From: Microbacterium aurugineum
GTDB lineage: Bacteria; Actinomycetota; Actinomycetes; Actinomycetales; Microbacteriaceae
NCBI RefSeq assembly: GCF_023101205.1
Contig: NZ_CP078078.1
Span: 1,550,001 to 1,614,000, forward strand
Length of the DNA: 64,000 nt
Direction: 5' to 3'
Every line of letters begins with the position of its first letter. Positions within the stretch are counted from its first letter, which is position 1. Made by a program: the position numbers and the translations under genes. Shown here in pieces: positions 37,281 through 44,974 of this stretch. Under the pieces are notes generated by a model. The model was given only the letters and a program-made list of their open reading frames with translations, had not been told where the DNA came from and made no database searches.

Positions 37281-38519
37281 ATGGATGCTCCCGGCAACAT
37301 CTCGTGGGCGATCACCGCGACAGCGCTCGTTCTGCTCATGACGCCCGGCGTCGCCTTCTTCTACGGAGGTCTCGTCAAGGCGAAGAGCGTCGTCAGCATG
37401 ATGATGATGAGCTTCGGCTCGATCGGACTTGTCGCCGTGCTGTGGATTCTCTTCGGCTTCTCGATGAGCGCCGTCGACAGCCCGACCGCCTTCGCAGGCA
37501 ACCCCTTCGCCGACTTCGGGCTGTCCAGCCTGGCGTCCGGTGAAGGATCGAACGTCGCGCTCCTGGGCGTCGCTTACGGCGCGACCTTCGCGATCATCAC
37601 CGTCGCGCTGATCTCCGGAGCGATCGCGGATCGTGCCAAGTTCGGCAGCTGGCTGATCTTCGCCGGCATCTTCGCCACGGTCGGCTACTTCCCGGTCGCC
37701 GCGTGGGTCTGGGGTGGCGGCTGGATCATGAACCTCGGCACGACGCTCTTCGGTGAGGACAGCGGCATCGGCGTGATCGACTACGCCGGCGGTACTGCGG
37801 TCCACATCAACGCGGGTGCAGCCGCCCTGGCGCTCGCTCTGGTCCTCGGAAAGCGCATCGGTTTCCAGAAGGGCATCCTGAAGCCGCACAACGTGCCGCT
37901 GACCCTCCTCGGTGCCGCACTGCTGTGGTTCGGCTGGTTCGGTTTCAACGCCGGTGCGGAGTGGCTCGCTGAGGACATGGGCGGAGTCGGACTCATCGGG
38001 CTGAACACGCTCGGCGCCACCGCGGCCGCGATCCTGGGCTGGATCCTCATCGAGCGCATCAAGGACGGCAAGGCGACTTCGGTCGGTGCAGCCTCCGGTG
38101 CCGTCGCCGGTCTCGTCGCCATCACCCCGGCCTGCGCCAACCTCACCCCGGGCTGGTCCCTCCTGCTCGGTGCTGTCGCCGGTATCGTCTGCGCCCTCGC
38201 TGTCGAGCTGAAGTTCCGTCTCGGCTTCGACGACTCGCTCGATGTGGTCGGTATCCACCTCGTCGGCGGTCTGATCGGAACCCTGTACCTCGGCTTCTTC
38301 GCCACCGACACGGGTCTGTTCGTCGGCGGCGACGCCCGCCAGCTCGCCGTGCAGGTCATCGCCGCGGTCGGCGTGCTGATCTACTCCTTCGTGGTCGCCT
38401 TCCTCATCGGCTTCGCGATCGAGAAGACGATCGGATTCCGCGTCACGAGCGAGGACGAGATCGCCGGTGTCGACCAGGTCGTCCACGGCGAGGAGGGATA
38501 CGCACTCGTCGACGCGTGA
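37281..38519 (+). CDS. amt: ammonium transporter
   Basis: A 412-residue Amt-family ammonium channel with about eleven membrane helices. Recognisable are the first helix ALVLLMTPGVAFFYGGLVKA, the second MMMMSFGSIGLVAVLWILFG, the pore histidine motif DYAGGTAVHINAGAAALALA (near residue 175), LLWFGWFGFNAGAEW, and the second histidine in DVVGIHLVGGLIGTLYLGFF. A C-terminal cytoplasmic tail follows. No glnK is next to it, unlike many actinobacteria, where amt-glnK-glnD is usual. A GlnR-type box precedes it, so it is probably induced under nitrogen limitation. Confidence 0.95.
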   Translation: MDAPGNISWAITATALVLLMTPGVAFFYGGLVKAKSVVSMMMMSFGSIGLVAVLWILFGFSMSAVDSPTAFAGNPFADFGLSSLASGEGSNVALLGVAYGATFAIITVALISGAIADRAKFGSWLIFAGIFATVGYFPVAAWVWGGGWIMNLGTTLFGEDSGIGVIDYAGGTAVHINAGAAALALALVLGKRIGFQKGILKPHNVPLTLLGAALLWFGWFGFNAGAEWLAEDMGGVGLIGLNTLGATAAAILGWILIERIKDGKATSVGAASGAVAGLVAITPACANLTPGWSLLLGAVAGIVCALAVELKFRLGFDDSLDVVGIHLVGGLIGTLYLGFFATDTGLFVGGDARQLAVQVIAAVGVLIYSFVVAFLIGFAIEKTIGFRVTSEDEIAGVDQVVHGEEGYALVDA

Positions 38520-38527
38520 ACTGCGGT

Positions 38528-38533
38528 TAGGGT
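38528..38533 (+). promoter_or_regulatory. -10 box of a leaderless promoter (MazF-like gene)
   Basis: TAGGGT lies 6 nt before the GTG at 38540, and only 9 bp after the amt stop, so the toxin gene has its own promoter. Confidence 0.5.
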
Positions 38534-38539
38534 GACCGA

Positions 38540-39124
38540 GTGGGCAAGAGCAACAGCATCCTGACATCACTCCTGGACATCCTGCGCAAGGCAGTTCGTT
38601 CTGGCCGGGCGCCTCGGACATCAGGTCCGAGGCGCCCGGTCGCGCGTCTGCGGACCGAGGAGCAACGACCCGCGCCGTCGTCGTCGACGGTGGAGCGGGG
38701 GCGGATGAGTGGCAGCGAGACCGTTCGCGTCGATCCGGACCGGATCACGCGTCTGGAGGTCGCCTACGCGCCGCAGCGCGACGGGGCGCCGGATGCCGGG
38801 GAGATCGTCTGGACCTGGGTGCCCTACGAGGAGAATGACGGACGCGGCAAGGATCGTCCCGTTCTCGTGATCGGACGCGAGTCCGCTGAGCGCGTGTACG
38901 CCGTACGCATGACGAGCAGACCCCACGACGGCGATCGCGACTATCTCTCGATCGGCACGGGGGAGTGGGACGCGCAGAGACGCGAATCCTGGGTCGACAT
39001 CGAACAGCTCTACAGCGTGCACGAGCGAGGACTCCGTCGAGAAGCCGCTGTCCTGGACCGACGCCGCTACGACCGGGTCGGTGCCGCTCTCACACGACGC
39101 TACGGATGGTCGGCCGCGGGGTGA
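38540..39124 (+). CDS. PemK/MazF-family growth inhibitor, orphan
   Basis: A 194-residue protein whose C-terminal ~115 residues follow the MazF/PemK fold: GEIVWTWVPYEENDGRGKDR, then PVLVIGRES, and YLSIGTGEW through the final RYDRVGAALTRRYGW. The N-terminal ~70 residues are basic and disordered. MazF toxins are sequence-specific endoribonucleases. No antitoxin gene is adjacent (amt upstream, a DUF1611 gene convergent downstream with 35-bp tail overlap), so it is orphan, diverged in function, or controlled elsewhere. GTG 38540 fits the TAGGGT box; an in-frame ATG at 38705 would give just the MazF domain. Confidence 0.75.
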   Translation: MGKSNSILTSLLDILRKAVRSGRAPRTSGPRRPVARLRTEEQRPAPSSSTVERGRMSGSETVRVDPDRITRLEVAYAPQRDGAPDAGEIVWTWVPYEENDGRGKDRPVLVIGRESAERVYAVRMTSRPHDGDRDYLSIGTGEWDAQRRESWVDIEQLYSVHERGLRREAAVLDRRRYDRVGAALTRRYGWSAAG

Positions 39125-40247
39125 GGGCGGGGAACGCCTGCAGCACCATGTCGACGAGTTCCCCCAGCGGGCGGGTCAGCGGATCCGTGGCGGGGAGGCC
39201 GGTGTCGATCTCGATCCCGTCGATCGCCGCTGTGAGCTGATCCGCGGAGAGGTTCTCGTGATTCACGGTCACACCGATCACACGCGTGTCGGCGAAGGCC
39301 TCGATGAGAGCGACCTCGCTGTCGACCGTCGGCATCGCGACCATCGGGAAGTCTCCGAGCACCGTGCGGCCCGGGGCATGCTGCACGATGACTCCGGCAG
39401 GCCGACTCCCACGGAGGATGTGCGCCGACGTGATGTACGCCGGGTGGCTGAGCGCGCCTTGCCCCTCGACGATGATCACGTCCGGGTCTTCGCCCTCGAA
39501 TGCCGCGACCACCTGGTTCTCGACCTCACCTGAGCAGTACTGCGGGACGAGTGCGTCGAGCGCCACGCCGTAGCGGCCGCCCTGGATGATCGTGGTCTGC
39601 CCGGTGCCGACCATGACGGCATGGATGCCGCGTTCGTTCAGCGCCCGAACCAGGATCGTCGCGGTGGTGCGCTTGCCGATGGCTCCGTCGGTGCCGAGAA
39701 TCGCGATGCGCGGACAGGTCACGTCGAAGATCCGCCCGGAGAACAGGTGGAGTTCCTTCTTCTCGCGCGGGCGGCGGATGTCGGTGATCGTCACTCCGGC
39801 CAGCAGCGCGGCGGCCACGAACTCGGCGTCGTCGGTGAGGAACTCGTGCAGACCGTTGATGATGTGCATGCCTCGAGCGATCCCGTCCAGGAGTACGGTG
39901 CGCTGACCTGCCGAGAGGAGGCCGTCTGCCGGTGCGACGCCGCAGATCAGGTAGTCCGGGACGTGACCGGCGTGCGCGATGCCGGTGACGAGATCACTGA
40001 CGATCGGGAGGCCGTTCGCGGTGCCGTCCAGCAGCATGCCGGCATCCGCACCGGCGTGGGTGCTGTCGATGACACTGAGGATCTCGTACTTCTCGGAGTG
40101 GCGGACCAGTCCGTTCGCCGTCTTGCCGTCCTGCTCCCCGAATTGACCTTCGCAGTAGACGATCGCCGTCGAGCCGCTCGGGAGGGCGATGGGGGCGGCC
40201 CATGCGTGCGCAGGGTCTCGGAAGGCAGGGGTTGACGGGATGGGCAT
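39090..40247 (-). CDS. DUF1611 / DgcN-like protein
   Basis: A 385-residue protein of the DUF1611 family, with an N-terminal Rossmann-like domain (TAIVYCEGQFGEQDGKTANG) and a C-terminal P-loop domain: RIAILGTDGAIGKRTTATIL (Walker A near residue 195), VIIVEGQGALSHPAY, and GVTVNHENL near the end. DgcN-type members acetylate D-glutamate in D-amino acid catabolism, others are uncharacterised; usually a dipeptide epimerase or DgcA partner is nearby, and none is seen here. ATG 40247 has GAGGAGC just upstream. Its 3' end overlaps the MazF-like gene by 35 bp. Confidence 0.8.
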   Translation of the reverse strand: MPIPSTPAFRDPAHAWAAPIALPSGSTAIVYCEGQFGEQDGKTANGLVRHSEKYEILSVIDSTHAGADAGMLLDGTANGLPIVSDLVTGIAHAGHVPDYLICGVAPADGLLSAGQRTVLLDGIARGMHIINGLHEFLTDDAEFVAAALLAGVTITDIRRPREKKELHLFSGRIFDVTCPRIAILGTDGAIGKRTTATILVRALNERGIHAVMVGTGQTTIIQGGRYGVALDALVPQYCSGEVENQVVAAFEGEDPDVIIVEGQGALSHPAYITSAHILRGSRPAGVIVQHAPGRTVLGDFPMVAMPTVDSEVALIEAFADTRVIGVTVNHENLSADQLTAAIDGIEIDTGLPATDPLTRPLGELVDMVLQAFPALTPRPTIRSVV

Positions 40248-40491
40248 GACGCTCCTCGGGTTCACACAGAGGAGGCGACGGAGAACGAAATGACCGATGA
40301 GGCCCGTTGGTCGACGAGAAGTCTTCCCTGATGCCGGCGAGTTGCCGACTCTGCTCACCGTAGCAGCGCCGCCTGGGGCCGAGCCGCGAACACTCGTCCG
40401 CGACCCTTCCTCACGCCGCGGGCAATCCGATGCGAGGAGGGCTTCGAACCAGTGGTGAGTCGCGTTCAGCGGCGCCACACAAGGAGGAATC

Positions 40492-40878
40492 ATGCGTTTC
40501 ATTCCCACCAAGGTCCACGGAGCTCTCGACTACATCGTCGGCATCGCCCTGATCGCCGCGCCCTGGCTGTTCGGCTTCGCGAGCATGGGCGGACCCGCGG
40601 TCATCATCCCGATCGTCCTCGGCATCGGGCTCATCGTCTACAGCCTGTTCACGAAGTACGAGTGGGGGCCGTTCGGCTTCATCCCGATGCCCGTGCATCT
40701 CGTGTTCGACATCGTCGCCAGCCTGTTCCTCGCGCTGTCGCCCTGGATCTTCGGCTTCTCCGGAGAGGCTCTCAACGTCTGGCTGCCGCACGTCGTGGTG
40801 GGGGCAGCGGTGATCGTCGTCGTGCTCTTCTCGCAGCCGGAGCCTGCGAACGCACGAGGACGCGCAGCCACGGCCTGA
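40492..40878 (+). CDS. SPW-repeat membrane protein
   Basis: A 128-residue membrane protein with four helices in two related halves. The signature APWLFGF in the first half and SPWIFGF in the second define the SPW family, whose members are found in actinobacteria and proteobacteria without known function. GGAGG lies 5-9 nt before the ATG (AAGGAGGAATC). A perfect 13-bp stem terminator follows. Confidence 0.88.
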   Translation: MRFIPTKVHGALDYIVGIALIAAPWLFGFASMGGPAVIIPIVLGIGLIVYSLFTKYEWGPFGFIPMPVHLVFDIVASLFLALSPWIFGFSGEALNVWLPHVVVGAAVIVVVLFSQPEPANARGRAATA

Positions 40879-40894
40879 TCACCTCCCGATACGC

Positions 40895-40932
40895 GGTGCC
40901 GGGCGACTGGACTTCCCGAAGCAGTCGCCCGG
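40895..40932. terminator. bidirectional terminator
   Basis: TGCCGGGCGACTG (40895-40907) pairs perfectly with 40920-40932 across a 12-nt loop, between the SPW gene and the convergent GIY-YIG gene. Confidence 0.85.
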
Positions 40933-40949
40933 CATCGTCATGTGACGGT

Positions 40950-41390
40950 CTACCCGCGGTCATCGTCTCCGTGCAGCGCTGCGCTCAGCCAACGCGCGTA
41001 GAGCACCCAGGGTTCGCCCTCGTGGTGGAGCTGCGAGACATGCGCGCGCAGAGCGGGCGTGAAGGTGAACCACTCGCCGCCCTCGCGGATGGAGGCGAAG
41101 TCGCGGTGTCGCTGCTGCTCCAGGGACCGCCCTCCTCGTTCGAAGGCGAGGAGCTCGTCGTGCCGGAGCGCGGCGAGGCGTCTGCGGGGGTTGCTGCTCG
41201 TCCCGATCTTCACGCGCTCGTCGAAGCGGATGTAGTAGACGACGTCGACGCGGGGGAGCGGGAGGTCGGCGTCCGGTACATCACCGTAGCCCCAGCCGCA
41301 CGCCGCACAGCACCAGTGCTCCTCGGTGCGGAACCCCGTACCGCCGCCGCAGAGCGTGCACGGACCGGGGAGAGCGTGAGTTATCGACAC
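40950..41390 (-). CDS. zinc-ribbon GIY-YIG (T5orf172/MUG113-type) nuclease-like protein
   Basis: A 146-residue protein. The N-terminal ~40 residues carry two cysteine pairs, PCTLCGGG and WCCAACGWGYG, a probable zinc ribbon. The rest has the core of a GIY-YIG-type domain: VDVVYYIRFDERVKIGTSSN (tyrosine pair and glycine motif), PRRRLAALRHDELLAFERGG, RHRDFASIREGGEWFTFTP with its glutamate. Such domains are DNA nucleases in phages and selfish elements, yet many chromosomal copies are uncharacterised. It starts at GTG 41390; no partner gene is adjacent. Confidence 0.8.
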   Translation of the reverse strand: MSITHALPGPCTLCGGGTGFRTEEHWCCAACGWGYGDVPDADLPLPRVDVVYYIRFDERVKIGTSSNPRRRLAALRHDELLAFERGGRSLEQQRHRDFASIREGGEWFTFTPALRAHVSQLHHEGEPWVLYARWLSAALHGDDDRG

Positions 41391-41518
41391 CGGGGCAGAC
41401 TACACGCACGGTCGGACAGAACCGACGATGCGACCGAGGAACGGTGCCCCCGGGTCTTCTGCCTGCGTGGTCGTGCGTTTAGCCTCGAGGGGAAGCGTAC
41501 GGTCCGGAAGGAGCGGTG

Positions 41519-42580
41519 ATGGAGTCGAAGGTGCGACGTGTCCTGTGCGCGTTGGGCATCGCGTCGTTGTCCGCGTTGCTTCTGAGCGCCTGCGCGCCGC
41601 TACCTCACAGCGTCTCTGAGGGCGAAGCCACGGGGGAGACCTCGACGGTCGTCGAAGATCTGGCCGCGCCGTGGTCCATCGCTTTCCATGAGGGGGCCGC
41701 GCTGATCAGCGAGCGCGACACCGCGCGGGTGCTGGAGATCTCCGACGACGGGGACGTGCGTGAGGTCGCCGTGATCGACGGCGTGGAGCCACGAGGCGAA
41801 GGTGGTCTCCTGGGCATCGCCGTCCAGGAGGGATGGCTCTACGCGTACTCCACTGCGGCAGACGAGAACCGGGTGCAGCGGTTCGCACTGTCCGGCTCCC
41901 CGGGATCGATCGAGCTCGGTGATCCCGAGATGGTTCTCTCGGGACTCGCGGCCGCGACGAATCACAACGGAGGCCGCATCGCGTTCGGTCCGGACGGCAT
42001 GCTGTACGTGACCGTCGGTGACGCCGGCGAGCGCGAGAGCGCACAGGATCCGAGGAGTCTTTCGGGGAAGATCCTCCGCATCGCACCGGACGGCGGCATG
42101 CCCGAGGACAACCCGGTCGTGGGCTCACCCGTGTACAGCCTCGGCCACCGCAACCCGCAGGGACTGGCCTGGGACGATCGCGGCACGATGTACGCGAGCG
42201 AATTCGGCCAGGACACCTGGGATGAGCTCAACGTCATCGAGGCGGGCGGCAACTACGGGTGGCCGGAGGTCGAGGGCGTCGGAGATCGTGGCACCTTCAT
42301 CGATCCCGTGCAGCAGTGGGCCCCGGATGCGGCGAGTCCCAGCGGGATCGCGATCGCGGACGGCGCGATCTTCGTCGCCAACCTTCGCGGTGAGCGGGTG
42401 CGTCGCGTACCGCTCGGCGACCTGTCCGCCTCCACCGAGTTCTTCCCGGGTGAGTACGGTCGGATCCGCGATGTGGCGGTGGCTCCGGATGGCGCGCTCT
42501 GGGTTCTGACCAACAACACGGATGGCCGTGGTCGCCCTGCGACCGGTGACGACAGGGTCATCCGCATCATGCTGGAGTAG
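41519..42580 (+). CDS. PQQ-dependent sugar dehydrogenase-like lipoprotein
   Basis: A 353-residue six-bladed beta-propeller of the soluble aldose/glucose dehydrogenase (GSDH, Asd) family. It is exported as a lipoprotein: basic start, hydrophobic stretch, and lipobox LLLSACAP (cysteine near residue 25). Key features: GGLLGIAVQEGW, TNHNGGRIAFGPDGMLYVTV with the active-site histidine, HRNPQGLAWDDRGTMYASEF, and GGNYGWPEVEG. Related enzymes oxidise sugars with PQQ; Microbacterium may lack PQQ synthesis, so activity is not guaranteed. ATG 41519 was preferred over GTG 41516 by the AAGGAG 5 nt upstream. Confidence 0.85.
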   Translation: MESKVRRVLCALGIASLSALLLSACAPLPHSVSEGEATGETSTVVEDLAAPWSIAFHEGAALISERDTARVLEISDDGDVREVAVIDGVEPRGEGGLLGIAVQEGWLYAYSTAADENRVQRFALSGSPGSIELGDPEMVLSGLAAATNHNGGRIAFGPDGMLYVTVGDAGERESAQDPRSLSGKILRIAPDGGMPEDNPVVGSPVYSLGHRNPQGLAWDDRGTMYASEFGQDTWDELNVIEAGGNYGWPEVEGVGDRGTFIDPVQQWAPDAASPSGIAIADGAIFVANLRGERVRRVPLGDLSASTEFFPGEYGRIRDVAVAPDGALWVLTNNTDGRGRPATGDDRVIRIMLE

Positions 42581-42597
42581 CGGCGAATCGGAGGTTA

Positions 42598-42673
42598 TGG
42601 TGGGCGATACCGGACTCGAACCGATGACCTCTTCCGTGTGAAGGAAGCGCGCTACCAACTGCGCCAATCGCCC
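42598..42673 (-). tRNA. tRNA-Val (anticodon CAC)
   Basis: A 73-nt cloverleaf with encoded CCA (complement at 42598-42600). The acceptor GGGCGAT pairs with ATCGCCC, the anticodon loop is TTCACAC and the T-loop TTCGAGT. It faces the sugar dehydrogenase gene with 17 bp between. Confidence 0.93.
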
Positions 42674-42762
42674 ATACCCGCGGGGTACGTCAACCGATAC
42701 TACCCGACGCTCGGAGCCCTCGCGGACCAGTCAGCGAGACACGCGCGAGATTCGCAACGGGT

Positions 42763-42791
42763 TTGGCGGACGGGAAATCTTCGGCTAATGT
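42763..42791 (+). promoter_or_regulatory. promoter of the tRNA-Gly-Cys-Val operon
   Basis: TTGGCG (42763-42768), a 17-bp spacer and TAATGT (42786-42791), 33 bp before the first tRNA. Confidence 0.6.
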
Positions 42792-42824
42792 TTCATGAGT
42801 GCCCGGGACAACCGGGAACGAAAT

Positions 42825-42897
42825 GCGGATGTAGCGCAGTTGGTAGCGCACAACCTTGCCAAGGTTGGGGTCGCGAGTTCGAGTCTCGTCATCCGCT
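42825..42897 (+). tRNA. tRNA-Gly (anticodon GCC)
   Basis: A 73-nt cloverleaf: acceptor GCGGATG/CATCCGC, anticodon loop TTGCCAA, T-loop TTCGAGT, discriminator T. CCA is not encoded. Confidence 0.93.
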
Positions 42898-42951
42898 CGA
42901 GTGCAGAAGATCTTCTTCGGAAGGTCCTTCGCACGTGGGGTCAATCCACAC

Positions 42952-43022
42952 GGTGGCGTGGCCGAGCGGCTAGGCACCGGCCTGCAAAGCCGTTTACACG
43001 GGTTCGAATCCCGTCGCCACCT
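42952..43022 (+). tRNA. tRNA-Cys (anticodon GCA)
   Basis: A 71-nt cloverleaf: acceptor GGTGGCG/CGCCACC, anticodon loop CTGCAAA, T-loop TTCGAAT, discriminator T. CCA is not encoded. Confidence 0.92.
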
Positions 43023-43049
43023 CACGGGAAAACTGAATAGCCCCAACGG

Positions 43050-43121
43050 GCGCGATTGGCGCAGCGGTAGCGCGCTTCCCTGACACGGAAGAGGTCACTG
43101 GTTCGATCCCAGTATCGCGCA
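43050..43121 (+). tRNA. tRNA-Val (anticodon GAC)
   Basis: A 72-nt cloverleaf: acceptor GCGCGAT/ATCGCGC, anticodon loop CTGACAC, T-loop TTCGATC. CCA is not encoded. It is the last tRNA before the lower-GC region. Confidence 0.93.
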
Positions 43122-43129
43122 CAGACAAA

Positions 43130-43154
43130 CCCCCGGGATTTCCGGGGGTTTTTT
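43130..43154 (+). terminator. intrinsic terminator of the tRNA operon
   Basis: CCCCCGGGA pairs with TCCGGGGG, followed by TTTTTT, 9 bp after tRNA-Val. Confidence 0.9.
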
Positions 43155-43320
43155 CGTGTTCCCACCGAGTTGGGCAACATCTGGGGAATAAGAACCTGCG
43201 CGTCTCCCGCGACGGACTGTGGGTTCGAAACTACCCGCCGGGCGTGGCGGCTCACCCTGTCTATCACTCGCTCCCGCATGCCTCGGGGGGAGGGCAGTCT
43301 AGTGGGCTACACGTGTACGC

Positions 43321-43347
43321 GTCTGTAGGCCGAAGAGGGGACAGCGC
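43321..43347 (+). repeat. 27-bp promoter element, copy 1
   Basis: GTCTGTAGGC, one variable base, then GAAGAGGGGACAGCGC; 26 of 27 positions match 45240-45266. It ends 18 bp before the TAGGCT -10 box and has outer inverted ends CTGT/ACAG. Confidence 0.75.
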
Positions 43348-43365
43348 TCGGCGCTCATCTGTTCG

Positions 43366-43371
43366 TAGGCT
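43366..43371 (+). promoter_or_regulatory. -10 box of a leaderless promoter (43379 gene)
   Basis: TAGGCT lies 7 nt before the ATG at 43379 and 18 bp after the 27-bp shared element, which therefore covers the -35 region. Confidence 0.6.
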
Positions 43372-43378
43372 TCAGACC

Positions 43379-43864
43379 ATGAGCGACCTAACGATTGGCG
43401 TCAGCGCGGTAACCGTGATGGACGGTGACCAGTTGACCACCTTCAGCTACAACGATCCTGACGCGCTGATTCAGGCGCTCACCGATGCGTTCGGATCCTC
43501 ACCGAGCATCACTGAGGATCCGAACGGATACGAAGTGACTTTCTACGATTGGCAAGGCGCGCGGGTGCTGCGCCTAACTGACGCTCGTGCGAGCATTACG
43601 ATCTCCGCTCCGGTTGTGGGTGGTGTGAACGCCGCAACGCTCGAGGGGATCAAAGTCGGTTCGGATCGTGCTTCGGCGCTGGCAGGTGAGGCGCGTGACG
43701 TCGGAGAGGGCGCGGACTTCCTCGGCATCACCGCCCGTGAGGCAACGAACACTCAATCGCTCACGAGGCCAGGCGAAGTGGGACTCGACTTCGTGAGGCT
43801 TCGCTTCAGCAGCGATCAGGTAACTCACATCCAAGCGCCCGCCTTCGACTACGGAGACGTATGA
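43379..43864 (+). CDS. hypothetical protein in the wall-hydrolase region
   Basis: A 161-residue acidic protein with no signal peptide, starting MSDLTIGVSAVTVMDGDQLT. It has the alternating pattern of a small alpha/beta or SmpA-like fold (ALIQALTDAFGSSPSITEDP, VTFYDWQGARVLRLTDAR, LRFSSDQVTHIQAPAFDYGD). Similar-looking domains occur in secreted lipoproteins of Microbacteriaceae, but here the export signal is absent. No family is assigned. It shares a promoter with the downstream M15 peptidase gene (43-bp gap), so a partner or self-protection role is conceivable (inference). GC content is visibly lower than in the flanks. Confidence 0.7.
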   Translation: MSDLTIGVSAVTVMDGDQLTTFSYNDPDALIQALTDAFGSSPSITEDPNGYEVTFYDWQGARVLRLTDARASITISAPVVGGVNAATLEGIKVGSDRASALAGEARDVGEGADFLGITAREATNTQSLTRPGEVGLDFVRLRFSSDQVTHIQAPAFDYGDV

Positions 43865-43907
43865 CGGTCAAAGAAACTCACATCCTTCGAACAGCGAGAT
43901 CGAGAGC

Positions 43908-44930
43908 ATGACTGAATCGAGCGCACCTGTGTCCCCTGACATCCCGATGATGAGCGCGCACGGGATCTCGCGTCGAACGCTCCTATCGTCTGCCGGGGTT
44001 TTCGTCGCCGCATCGTCAGTCGGAGCAGACCTCTTCTCCAGACCTACGAGCGCGAGCGCAGCCTCTCTCGTGGTCAAGGCGGGCGCATGGGGCGGGCATG
44101 CGAACGGCAGGATCCCACTGTCAGCGCTGTCCACCGTGCCGTGGAACACTGCCCGACGGTTGCGTTCGGATGCTGTGACGGCATTGATCGCCTTGAATAA
44201 GGCCTTCCGGGCCGCATTGGGACGAGACCTGCCGCTAAGCGATGCCTACCGCGATTTCGCGGGCCAGGTTGAAGCCCGCAATTACTGGTGCGGTCAGGGG
44301 AACTGCGGGCTGGCAGCCGTGCCGGGGACATCCAACCACGGCTGGGCACTCGCGATCGATATCGGCGTCGGACGCACGGATTGGAGTAATCCCATCTACG
44401 TGTGGATGAAGGCCAATGCGCAAAAGTTCGGATGGTTCCATCCCTCCTGGGCGGAACCGAACGGAGCTCACCCAGAGGCGTGGCACTGGGAGTACTCAGG
44501 ATCAACCACGCCCACACCACTACCGGAGGATGACGTGCCGATTTACCACCGCAAGCAAGGCGACTACACCGTGCCGATTGGTACGACATCGAACACTCGC
44601 CTGTACTTCTCATCGGGTGTGTTCGATATGGCCGGGGGAGCCGGAGGCGCGGGACTCTATCAGATCACCACCCATGCCTACTTCACGGGTCTTACGCCCG
44701 AAAAGACGCTCATGCTCCAGTACTACCTTCTGCACGCTAGCACTGGCGTGTACAGCGGTGGGTTCGCGGCAACATTCCCGGGCGTGACGGATGGCGTCGC
44801 ACAGATCGAATTCAGCACGATCATTCCGGTGCCGGCGGGAAACTACTTGTTCGTGGCGGCGCGATCCCCGCAAGGTGGCGTCAACCAGACCCGAGTTGCC
44901 AAAATGAGCCTAAACTACGGCTCCGTCTAG
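43908..44930 (+). CDS. Tat-exported M15/VanY-type D-Ala-D-Ala carboxypeptidase-like protein
   Basis: A 340-residue secreted protein. A twin-arginine signal (GISRRTLLSSAGVFVAASS) ends at an ASA-type cleavage site near residue 51. The M15 peptidase domain has LPLSDAYRDFAGQVEARNYW, the zinc motif VPGTSNHGWALAIDIGVGRT (His and Asp) and the second histidine in EAWHWEYSG. After a T/P linker (~residue 200) a C-terminal beta-rich domain of ~130 residues of unknown family has YHRKQGDYTVPIGTT and NYLFVAARSPQGGVN, and recalls phage receptor or tail modules. It should cleave peptide stems in peptidoglycan outside the cell. GAGAG precedes the ATG. Confidence 0.85.
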   Translation: MTESSAPVSPDIPMMSAHGISRRTLLSSAGVFVAASSVGADLFSRPTSASAASLVVKAGAWGGHANGRIPLSALSTVPWNTARRLRSDAVTALIALNKAFRAALGRDLPLSDAYRDFAGQVEARNYWCGQGNCGLAAVPGTSNHGWALAIDIGVGRTDWSNPIYVWMKANAQKFGWFHPSWAEPNGAHPEAWHWEYSGSTTPTPLPEDDVPIYHRKQGDYTVPIGTTSNTRLYFSSGVFDMAGGAGGAGLYQITTHAYFTGLTPEKTLMLQYYLLHASTGVYSGGFAATFPGVTDGVAQIEFSTIIPVPAGNYLFVAARSPQGGVNQTRVAKMSLNYGSV

Positions 44931-44942
44931 AGAGCGCATCGG

Positions 44943-44974
44943 CGGCCCCATTCAACTTCGGTTGGGTGGGGCCG
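44943..44974 (+). terminator. terminator after the M15 peptidase gene
   Basis: CGGCCCCA plus a wobble-paired TTCAAC stem, TTCG loop, and TGGGGCCG on the far side, 12 bp after the stop. Confidence 0.75.

Noticed and set aside
43022..43279. Minus-strand frame across tRNA-Val with WDRTSDLFRVR-like peptide
   Set aside because: This peptide type is a well-known false translation of tRNA genes.
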